DNA of 64,000 bases, taken from assembly GCF_000427885.1 (NCBI RefSeq), contig NZ_KE386601.1, forward strand, positions 112,115 through 176,114, given 5' to 3'. Positions within the stretch are counted from its first letter, which is position 1. Each line of letters begins with the position of its first letter. Shown here piece by piece: positions 31,140 to 38,353 of this stretch. The notes below the pieces were generated by a model. That model was not told where the DNA came from and did no database searches. It worked only from the letters and a program-made list of their open reading frames with translations. A program made the translations under genes and the position numbers. This stretch comes from Glycomyces tenuis DSM 44171. Lineage in GTDB: Bacteria; Actinomycetota; Actinomycetes; Mycobacteriales; Micromonosporaceae.

Positions 31140-32521
31140 AGCGAAGAGGAGACGCGGGCGATTGCCTGCTCGCAATCCCGCGAAGCGGGACTGCGAGCAT
31201 TGGGAGTGCCGTACCCACCGGATATGGTTCCCGTTGTGCATCTTCGGTATTCCTTTCGGGTCTATCCGACCGGTCCGCAGCGGCAATCGCTGGCGCGGAC
31301 GTTCGGGTGTGTTCGGACGGTCTACAACGACGCCGTGGCCGCGCGCAGAGCCGCATATGAGGCCGGAGCGAAGTACCCGTCTGCGGTCGCCCTCGCCAAG
31401 TCCTTGATCACGGACGCGAAACGCACTCCGGACCGGGCCTGGCTCGGGGCGGTATCGGCAGTGCCGTTGCAGCAGGTGTTGCGGCACTGTGACCGGGCCT
31501 ATCGGAACTTCTTCGGTTCCCTGTCTGGAAAGCGCCAGGGAGCGAGGGTCGGTCCACCCCGGTTCAAGCGCCGCTCGGGGACGCAGACAGCCGAGTACAC
31601 GCGGCGCGGATTCAGACTCAAGGCGAATGGTCGGCTCTACATCGCGAAGGTCGGCGACCTCAAGGTGGCCTGGTCCCGCGAGCTGCCCGCCGAGCCCAGC
31701 TCGGTGACCATCGTCAAGACTCCCACGGGCAAGTACTACGCGAGCTTCGTCGTTGCGGCCTGCGACGGCGCGGACCTGGCCGAGCCACTGACCGACCCGG
31801 ACGCGGAGACCGGCATCGACCTCGGACTTAAGTCCTTCGCGGTCCTGCGCGGCGGCCAGACCATCGACTCCCCGAAGTTCTTCCGCCAGATGGAACGCAA
31901 GCTCAAGAAGGCACAGCGGGCACTGTCCAGGAAGCAGAAAGGCTCCAAGAACCGGGCTAAGGCACGACTGAAGGTCGCGAAGATCTGCGAGAAGACCAGG
32001 AACCGGCGGGACGACTGGCTGAACCAGCAGGTCGCGGCGATCATCGGTGAGAACCAAGCCGTGTACGTCGAAGACCTGAACGTTCGTGGCCTGTCCCGGG
32101 GCCGGTCGGCGAAGTCCGTGCATGACGCCGCACTCGGCATGTTCTTGAACCGGCTCGAATCCAAAGCGAACCGTGCCGGGCGAACGTTCGTGAAGGTGGA
32201 CCGGTTTTTCCCGTCCACGCAGCTGTGCTCGGCGTGCGGAGCACTGACAGGTCCCAAAGGACTGGGCGGCCTGCGTGTGCGGGAGTGGGCGTGCGAGTGC
32301 GGAGCCGAGCACGACCGTGACGCGAACGCCGAACTGAACATCAGGCGCGAAGGCAAGCGCCTGGTGGCCGCAGGACATGCGGACACCTGAAACGCCTGCG
32401 GAGGGCTGGTAAGACCGGGGAGACCCGGCGCGGCCCGTTGAAACAGGAACCCACCCGTAGCCGGGCCGCCTCGCGCGGACCGCAAGCCGGGAATCCCCCG
32501 CCTTCAGGCGGATGGAGGATG
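31140..32521 (+). mobile_element. IS605-family tnpB-only element 2
   Basis: The left end has a strong hairpin at 31167-31199 (TGCTCGCA...TGCGAGCA with an inner CCCGC/GCGGG). The right end has the hairpin CCCCCGCCTTCAGGCGG followed by ATGGAGGATGTCA, the standard end of IS605-type tnpB elements. The TGTCA borders the stop codon of the 32522-33517 permease gene. TTGAG at 31135-31139 is the likely target motif. No tnpA and no direct repeats, as expected. Confidence 0.8.
31224..32390 (+). CDS. tnpB: TnpB RNA-guided endonuclease
   Basis: 388 residues, intact. RuvC acidic residues Asp199 (GIDLGLKS), Glu283 (YVEDLNV) and Asp366 (HDRDANAELN). Zinc finger Cys335, Cys338, Cys357, Cys359. The N-terminal OrfB helix-turn-helix part has RTFGCVRTVYNDAVAARR. 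In this family an omega RNA made from the gene's 3' end and the element's right end guides cleavage beside the target motif and helps element retention. ATG 31224 chosen; GTG 31236 is an alternative. It lies opposite in direction to the interrupted operon. Confidence 0.93.
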   Translation: MVPVVHLRYSFRVYPTGPQRQSLARTFGCVRTVYNDAVAARRAAYEAGAKYPSAVALAKSLITDAKRTPDRAWLGAVSAVPLQQVLRHCDRAYRNFFGSLSGKRQGARVGPPRFKRRSGTQTAEYTRRGFRLKANGRLYIAKVGDLKVAWSRELPAEPSSVTIVKTPTGKYYASFVVAACDGADLAEPLTDPDAETGIDLGLKSFAVLRGGQTIDSPKFFRQMERKLKKAQRALSRKQKGSKNRAKARLKVAKICEKTRNRRDDWLNQQVAAIIGENQAVYVEDLNVRGLSRGRSAKSVHDAALGMFLNRLESKANRAGRTFVKVDRFFPSTQLCSACGALTGPKGLGGLRVREWACECGAEHDRDANAELNIRREGKRLVAAGHADT

Positions 32522-33517
32522 TCAAGATCTCGAGTACACCCCTCGTTCGCCGAGCATGTGCGCGACCTTGTTGGCCGCCAGGATGAGGATGAGGCCGACG
32601 ACGCCTTTGAACAGTCCGGCGGCGGCGCCGTAGTCGAAGTCGCCGACGCGGATGCCGCTGTAGTACACGAAGGTGTCGAACACTTCGGACGCCTGCGAGC
32701 CGACGGCGCTGCGTTGCAGGAAGAACTGCTCGAATCCGACGTTGAGCGCGTCGCCGAGGCGCAGGATCAGCAGGAGCACGATGACCGGGCGCAGGCCGGG
32801 CAGCGTGATGTGCCACAGCCGCCGCCAGCGTCCGGCGCCGTCGACGGCCGCCGCCTCGTAGCGGTCGGTGTCGATCGCGGCCAGTGCCGCGAGGAAGATG
32901 ATGGCGCCGAATCCGGCGTCCTTCCACACCGCCTGGGAGGTCACGAGCAGGATGAAGGTGTCCGGGTCGGTCATCCAGTCGATGCCGTCGAAACCGCTTC
33001 GGCGCAGGAGCTGGCTGATCAGACCGGCGCCGCCGAGCATCTGCTGGAAGATCGCGATGACGAGCACCCAGGAGAAGAAGTACGGCAGGTAGACGACGCT
33101 CTGGAGCATCGACCGCAGCCGTTCGGAGGCGATGGAGTGCATCAGCAGTGCCAGCAGGATCGGCACCGGGAAGTAGAAGACGAGCTGGAACGCGGTGATC
33201 GAGAGCGTGTTGGTGAGCGCCCGCAGGAATTCGGGATCGCTGAACAGCGCCTGGAAGTGGGTGAAGCCGACGATGCGGGAGCCGAAGATGCCGCCGGAGA
33301 ACGGCTTGTAGTCCTGGAAGGCGATGACGTTGCCCAGTGAGGGGATCCACCAGAATCCCCACACCAGGATCATCATGGGCGCGGCCATGAGGAGCAGCGG
33401 CCAGTCGCGGCGCAGCATGGATCGCCAGTGCGCCTTGGCCTTCGGCCTGCGCACTGTGGTCGTCGAGCTGGGCTCCCCGGCTTCGGCGGCCGGGGAGCGT
33501 GGCGTCTTGACGGTCAC
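32522..33517 (-). CDS. Carbohydrate ABC transporter permease (MalF/LplB type)
   Basis: 331 residues. GTG 33517 overlaps the stop of the binding-protein gene (GTGA). A basic N-terminus to ~38 is followed by six membrane segments. The EAA loop is AALAAIDTDRYEAAAVDGAG. The last codons (GVYSRS) abut the right end of tnpB element 2, and the TGA lies at the junction, so the C-terminal residues may have been altered by the insertion. Pairs with the permease at 30220-31104. Confidence 0.9.
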   Translation of the reverse strand: MTVKTPRSPAAEAGEPSSTTTVRRPKAKAHWRSMLRRDWPLLLMAAPMMILVWGFWWIPSLGNVIAFQDYKPFSGGIFGSRIVGFTHFQALFSDPEFLRALTNTLSITAFQLVFYFPVPILLALLMHSIASERLRSMLQSVVYLPYFFSWVLVIAIFQQMLGGAGLISQLLRRSGFDGIDWMTDPDTFILLVTSQAVWKDAGFGAIIFLAALAAIDTDRYEAAAVDGAGRWRRLWHITLPGLRPVIVLLLILRLGDALNVGFEQFFLQRSAVGSQASEVFDTFVYYSGIRVGDFDYGAAAGLFKGVVGLILILAANKVAHMLGERGVYSRS

Positions 33518-35181
33518 AGCAGGCCGTTGTCCTCGGCGACTCCGGTGTAGTACTCGCGCGCTTCGTCGCCGACCTTGGCGCGCCAGTCCGCGACGAGGGT
33601 CTCCCATTCGGCCACGTCGCGCTGGCCGCGGTAGATCTCGTGGTGGGCGTCGGTCATCGTCTCGTTCTCGGCGGCCAGTTCGGACGGCATCTCGACGCGG
33701 AGCCCTTGGAAGGGCCGGTCGTCGAGGTATTGGGCGGCGTTGGTCTCCCAGGCGTGGAAGGCCTCGACGAGCCCGGGGTACTGGAACTTGAAGTTGGCGT
33801 TGGGCCTGCCGGACAGGAACAGGTAGGTGTTGGCGACCTCGGTCTGGCCCAGTTCGGTGCGCTGGGGGACGCCGTCGGCGTCGACTTCGAAGTGGACGCC
33901 TTCGACGCCGTCCCAGACGAGGTCCCATTCGACGGTGCCGAACGGCGCCGAGCACCAGTTGGCGACGCGCAGGCATTCCCTGATGCGTTCTTCGGGGAGG
34001 TCTTTCCTGATGAAGGTGAGCATGCCCGCCGGGTCGTCGCGCCAGATGGTCGGCGTGCCGCCGGGTGCGGCGGCCATGGGGTCGACCGCTTGGAGGTCGA
34101 AGCCTTCGACGTCGCGGTAGGTGCCGAGCATCTCGTGCCAGGCGCCGAGGCCGTCCTCGTAGAACACGGCCTGTCCGGAGCCGATGAGCTCCTTGGTGTT
34201 GGTGAAGCGGTCGGCGACGTAGTCGGGGTGGACGAGTCCTTTGTCGAACGCTTCGCGGACGAAGGCGATGGCGGCGGCGAAGGCCTCGGTCTCGAATTTG
34301 TGGACGAGGGCGCCGTCGTCGTCGCGCCACAGGGTGGGCACGCCCATGGCCTCTTGGACGGTCTGGTCGAGGCTGGCGAAGGCCCAGCGTCCGGCGGCGG
34401 GGTCGTTGACCTCTTCGGCGACGGCCATGAGCTCTTCGAGGTTCGCGGGGTGTTCGAGGCCGAGTTCGTCGAGGATGTCCTGGCGGGCGAACAGGGCGTT
34501 GGTGTAGGGCGCGCGTTCCCATGGGATGCCGAGGAGGGTGCCGCCGAAGACGCCCATGGCCCAGGCGGCGGTGGGGTAGTTGGCGAGCATGGGGTATTCG
34601 GTGACCTTGTCGCCGGCCAGGTAGGGCGAGAGGTCGGCGAACAGTTCGTTGGCGGCGGCGGTGAAGTCGGAGAGTTTGATGATCTCCCAGCCGGGGATCT
34701 GGAACATGTCGGGGACGTCGCCGCCGGCGAGGGTGGTGGTGATCTTGTCGACGTAGTTGTTGCCGTCGGCGATGTTGAAGCGGACGGTGCCGCCGAGGGC
34801 CTCGTTGACGGCGGTGAAGTAGGAGTTGTCGGGGAGCCCGGGCGGGGCAGGATTCCACAGTGGTGTGATGGCGGTGATCTCTTCGCCGGTGGTCATGGGC
34901 TTCTCGGCGACGGCCTGGATCACCTCGGCGGGCCGCGAGAGGTAGCCGGGGGAGACGGTGCCGTCGCTCTCGGCGGGCAGGTCGGGGGCGACGGCGCCTT
35001 CGTAGGGGATGTGCTGGGGGAGCAGGTCGGCCAGTTCGTCGGAGCCGGCGGCGGTGCCTTCGGGGCCTTCGTCGAGTTCGGCGCATCCGGTGAGGGCGGC
35101 GGTGACGGCCGTGGCCGCGCCGGTCTGGAACAGGGTTCGACGGCCCAATGGGAACGTCCGTGCAGCGCGGGGGTCGCCCAT
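33514..35181 (-). CDS. Extracellular solute-binding lipoprotein, family 1 (LplA/YtcQ-like)
   Basis: 555 residues. The N-terminus LGRRTLFQTG followed by a hydrophobic core and lipobox LTGC suggests twin-arginine or Sec export with lipid anchoring. The long mature domain (SYFTAVNEALGGTVRF, LAGGDVPDMFQIPG, WERAPYTNALFARQDILDELG) is the oligosaccharide-binding type at the larger end of the family. It delivers sugar to the two permeases downstream. The promoter side carries the inverted repeat at 35251-35280. Confidence 0.9.
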   Translation of the reverse strand: MGDPRAARTFPLGRRTLFQTGAATAVTAALTGCAELDEGPEGTAAGSDELADLLPQHIPYEGAVAPDLPAESDGTVSPGYLSRPAEVIQAVAEKPMTTGEEITAITPLWNPAPPGLPDNSYFTAVNEALGGTVRFNIADGNNYVDKITTTLAGGDVPDMFQIPGWEIIKLSDFTAAANELFADLSPYLAGDKVTEYPMLANYPTAAWAMGVFGGTLLGIPWERAPYTNALFARQDILDELGLEHPANLEELMAVAEEVNDPAAGRWAFASLDQTVQEAMGVPTLWRDDDGALVHKFETEAFAAAIAFVREAFDKGLVHPDYVADRFTNTKELIGSGQAVFYEDGLGAWHEMLGTYRDVEGFDLQAVDPMAAAPGGTPTIWRDDPAGMLTFIRKDLPEERIRECLRVANWCSAPFGTVEWDLVWDGVEGVHFEVDADGVPQRTELGQTEVANTYLFLSGRPNANFKFQYPGLVEAFHAWETNAAQYLDDRPFQGLRVEMPSELAAENETMTDAHHEIYRGQRDVAEWETLVADWRAKVGDEAREYYTGVAEDNGLL

Positions 35182-35250
35182 GTCGACGCCTTTCGTTGGG
35201 GGAGTGGGAGTCGGCGAGTGCCGGTCGTCGAGAGACCCGATTGATTTCGG

Positions 35251-35280
35251 CGGTACGTATCAACGAATATAACTGTACCG
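35251..35280. promoter_or_regulatory. Inverted repeat before the sugar-transport operon
   Basis: CGGTAC (35251-35256) and GTACCG (35275-35280), 18 bp apart, around an AT-rich core holding TATATT on the minus strand. It is a candidate operator for the binding-protein gene. No regulator gene is adjacent. Confidence 0.45.
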
Positions 35281-35382
35281 ATTCAGTCGCGCAACTCCCG
35301 ATTTCCTCTGCCCCACCGGGCGCGCCCGCGCCGCTCGGTGAAACCACTGTCGGCCGCGAGCCGCCCGTGGCAAGATCGTCTG

Positions 35383-35793
35383 ATGCTGAAACTCACCGAT
35401 TTCATCATCGACTGCCCGGATCCGATGGCGCTGGTGTCGTTCTACGCCGAGGTGACCGGCCGATCGCCCAAACCGGACAGTGATGGCGACTGGGCCGGCA
35501 TCCGCTTCGGCGAGATCGAGCTGGCCTTCCAGCGGGTGGAGCGCTACCGGCCGCCGACCTGGCCCGGCGACGAGCACCCCAAGCAGTACCACCTCGATTT
35601 CGAGGTGGACGAGTTCGAGCCCGAGCAGCGCCGCGTCGTCGAGCTCGGCGCGACGCTCCAGAAGAACTTCATCGGGCCGGAAGGCTACGGCTGGCAGGTC
35701 TACACCGACCCGATCGGGCACCCTTTCTGCCTGTGCCGCAACAAAGGCGTGATCTGGCGCGACGGCGAGCTCGCCTTCAGTCCTCTACGGTGA
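35383..35793 (+). CDS. VOC (glyoxalase/bleomycin-resistance fold) protein
   Basis: 136 residues from ATG 35383. The two beta-alpha-beta-beta-beta modules of the VOC fold are visible: LTDFIIDCPDPMALVSFYAEVTG and HLDFEVDEFEPEQRRVVELGA. Metal-ligand-like residues are few, so a dioxygenase or binding role is uncertain. CAAGAT lies 6 bp before the ATG, suggesting a leaderless transcript. Its 3' end overlaps the end of the convergent methylase gene by 17 bp. Confidence 0.88.
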   Translation: MLKLTDFIIDCPDPMALVSFYAEVTGRSPKPDSDGDWAGIRFGEIELAFQRVERYRPPTWPGDEHPKQYHLDFEVDEFEPEQRRVVELGATLQKNFIGPEGYGWQVYTDPIGHPFCLCRNKGVIWRDGELAFSPLR

Positions 35794-37462
35794 CCGTCCC
35801 GCTCACCAGGCCCGCGGCGGCCTCGGCGGCGAGCGCGGCGGCCTCGGCCCCCGCCTCGTCGAGGGCGTCGCGCATCGTCAGGACGCCCGCGAAGGCCGCG
35901 CCCCTCCTGCGCTGCTCTTCGAGCGTGATCCGCGGGACCTTGACCGAGAGGATGCGCCGCCTGGCGCCGGTGGCGGTGCGCTTGGCGGCGGCGGGCAGGC
36001 GCGCGGCGAGGACGGCGGCGAGCCAGCCCGGGTCGAGAGCCGCTGCGTCGCAGGCGATCGTCCACTGCCCGTCGGCGGCGCTCTCGAGCGGGCCGAGCCG
36101 GACGGTCCTGGGCCCCACGGGGTCGACGATGACGCCGGTGCCCTCGGCGGCGCCGGACCGGACGGTCAGGTGCCCGTCGCGTTCGAGCTCGGCCAGGCCG
36201 GTCTCCGGGGTGGTCTCGGCGGTGCCGGCGCCGAAGCGCGGCACGGCGTCCGAGGCGGCCGCGATCCGCTCGCCGAGGAGTTCGGCCCGCTGGGCGAGCT
36301 GGCCGGCGTCGGTCTCGCCCGCGGCGAGGTAGACGGCGGGGGAGACGTCCACGTCCTCGTCCCACAGCCGCATGAGCGGCACGGTCGCCGAGTGGGCGGT
36401 GGCGACGGTCCCTCCGGGGTCCTTGACGGCGGTGCGCCAGGCGGTGTCGAAGTCGCCGCCGGTGGAGACGAGCAGGTGCGCGGTCTCGGCGCGCGGGGCG
36501 AGCACCCAGATGTGCGCCTTGGAGCCGGGGTGGTCGACGACGGCCCGCAGCGCGCCCCATCGCAGCAGCTCGGAGCGGATGCGCCTGCCCGAGCGGCGGT
36601 GGGCGACCATGGCGGGCATGCGGACGACGGCGACGCCGCCCTCGCCGAGCAGCGCGAGGCAGTGCAGGGCCCAGGCCAGTTCGGGTTCAGTGCGCGGGGG
36701 CGTGCCGTAGGCCAGGCGCGGGTCGTCGCCGGCGGGGAGCCGGTCGTAGCCCCAGTCCTTGACGTTGAACGGCGGGTCGCAGACGACGAGGTCGAAGCGC
36801 CGCGCGGGCGGCGGGCCGAGGAGGGAGTCGCCGACGTCGACGCGGACCTCGGCCCCCGGCGCGGCCAGGCGCAGGCGCCGCTCGCAGACGGCGGCCCTGG
36901 CGGCCGAGCGGTCCCGGCCGCTGACGGCGCCGACGCCGGGGACGGCGCGGAGCAGCCCGGTGAGCAGGTCGCCTTCGTCGCAGGCGGGGTCGTGGACCGC
37001 CAGGCGCTCCTTCCGCGGGGCGCACACGGCCGCGATGTCGACGAGCGCGCCGAGCCCCGGCGCCGTGCCGGTCCCGGCGGCCTCGCGGGCGCGCTCGATG
37101 AAGAACTCGAACAGCTCTGCCGCGGAGGCGGTCGCGGTGAGCTCGGCGAGGCGGTGCGCCAGTTCCCCCTGCCCGGCGGGGCTCTCGAGGGCGGCGGCGA
37201 TGGCCTGGAGGGCGGCTTCGGCTGAGGGGTGGGAGCCCTGGACGGCGAACCAGAGGCGGTCGGCGGGGGTGACGCGGAGGCGGCGGCCGTGCTCGGCGGC
37301 CCACCGCTCGACCTCGGCGAGGGCGAAGCGGGGCCGCCTCGCACTGTCGTCCACTGGGGACGGGAAGTCGGCTTCCCTCCTGCGCCAGTTGCTGACGGCG
37401 TTGCGTCCGACCTCGGCGAGGCGGGCGAGGTCGGTCAAGGTGATGGTCTCGTCGTCGGACAT
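35777..37462 (-). CDS. HTH domain fused to an N6-adenine DNA methylase
   Basis: 561 residues. Residues 9-30 form a helix-turn-helix (LTDLARLAEVGRNAVSNWRRR). The methylase core resembles HsdM/N6_Mtase: motif I DPACDEG (158-164, normally DPACGSG) and motif IV DPPF (229-232, normally NPPF/DPPY). The C-terminal ~190 residues resemble a specificity-like or helical extension but no TRD is recognised. No HsdR or HsdS gene is adjacent, so it may be an orphan methylase or a regulator. ATG 37462 with GGGGAG upstream. Confidence 0.8.
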   Translation of the reverse strand: MSDDETITLTDLARLAEVGRNAVSNWRRREADFPSPVDDSARRPRFALAEVERWAAEHGRRLRVTPADRLWFAVQGSHPSAEAALQAIAAALESPAGQGELAHRLAELTATASAAELFEFFIERAREAAGTGTAPGLGALVDIAAVCAPRKERLAVHDPACDEGDLLTGLLRAVPGVGAVSGRDRSAARAAVCERRLRLAAPGAEVRVDVGDSLLGPPPARRFDLVVCDPPFNVKDWGYDRLPAGDDPRLAYGTPPRTEPELAWALHCLALLGEGGVAVVRMPAMVAHRRSGRRIRSELLRWGALRAVVDHPGSKAHIWVLAPRAETAHLLVSTGGDFDTAWRTAVKDPGGTVATAHSATVPLMRLWDEDVDVSPAVYLAAGETDAGQLAQRAELLGERIAAASDAVPRFGAGTAETTPETGLAELERDGHLTVRSGAAEGTGVIVDPVGPRTVRLGPLESAADGQWTIACDAAALDPGWLAAVLAARLPAAAKRTATGARRRILSVKVPRITLEEQRRRGAAFAGVLTMRDALDEAGAEAAALAAEAAAGLVSGTVTVED

Positions 37463-37537
37463 GCGGCTCCCCTGTTCGCGTTTATCGAATCGTAACCTAC
37501 CCCGCGTTGCTGAGGTTTGACACAGCCTATTATGCTC

Positions 37538-37552
37538 GTGAACCAAGTTCAC
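37538..37552. promoter_or_regulatory. Operator-like palindrome GTGAAC-CAA-GTTCAC
   Basis: Perfect 6-bp arms with a 3-bp centre, 41 bp before the lipoprotein ATG and 76 bp before the methylase ATG. On the minus strand it adjoins CATAAT/TAATAG, a likely -10. Autoregulation by the HTH-methylase is a possibility. Confidence 0.6.
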
Positions 37553-37592
37553 AAGAATCATGTGTTGAATAGCTCTACACGGAAGGCAGATC

Positions 37593-38258
37593 ATGAAACT
37601 CGACATCGACGCCCTCGCCGCCCGCAAGCTCCTCGCGGTCGCCGGCACCGGCCTGATCGGACTGGTCGGCCTGGCCGCCTGCGGCTCGGACGACGGCGGC
37701 GCCGAGTCCGACGCCGAGACCAGCACTGTCGAGAACGGCGCAGGCGGGGAGGACACCGCGGCCGAAGGGGAGGCGCCCGCCGAGGACGCCGCCGCCGACA
37801 CCTGCGAGATCGCCCCCGCCGAGGACGGCGCCGGCACCGACTTCGCGTCGCCGCTCGAGCGGTGCGCCGCCGGGGCGGTGGGCGCCTGGGACGTCGCCGT
37901 CACCGAGGTCGAACTCGACGCGACCGACACGATCCTGGAGGCCAACGCCTTCAACGAGGAGCCCGCCGACGGCTCCCAGTACCTGATGTTCACCCTCACC
38001 GGCACCAACAACGGCGACGCCGCCGCCGACCCCTTCATGGACCTGTGGATGGCCGTCGACTTCAACGACTTCCGCTACGAGGACACCTGCGGCGTGCTGC
38101 CGAACGACCTGGTCGACGTCGGCGAGGTCGCCCCCGGCGAGTCCTTCACCGCCAACGGCTGCGTCTTCGTCGACTCCGCGGGCGTCGAGGAGGCCGTCCT
38201 CGCCCTGTCCTCGCTGTCCTCGGCGGAGAGCACCGAGACGTACTACCAGCTGGGCTGA
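37593..38258 (+). CDS. Lipoprotein, DUF4352-like
   Basis: 221 residues. Signal peptide with lipobox LAAC, then an acidic Glu/Ala/Gly linker of ~50 residues. The mature domain has WDVAVTEVELDATDTI, shared almost exactly with the lipoprotein at 1559-2149, and GVLPNDLVDVGEVAPGESF. Cysteines are placed as if to form a disulfide. GGAAGG precedes the ATG. It is divergent from the methylase, with the palindrome between them. Confidence 0.82.
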   Translation: MKLDIDALAARKLLAVAGTGLIGLVGLAACGSDDGGAESDAETSTVENGAGGEDTAAEGEAPAEDAAADTCEIAPAEDGAGTDFASPLERCAAGAVGAWDVAVTEVELDATDTILEANAFNEEPADGSQYLMFTLTGTNNGDAAADPFMDLWMAVDFNDFRYEDTCGVLPNDLVDVGEVAPGESFTANGCVFVDSAGVEEAVLALSSLSSAESTETYYQLG

Positions 38259-38353
38259 GGCCCGCACGGACCGGAGGACGCGGCGACCATGGGCGGAACC
38301 CGCGTCCTCCTTCGCGCCGCCCGGCGCCTGCGCCTCGGCCGTACACTGCGGCT

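Noticed and set aside
37538-37552. GTGAAC-CAA-GTTCAC as a second Rex site
   Set aside because: Half-sites GTGAA/TTCAC are 5 bp apart rather than 4; kept only as an unassigned operator.
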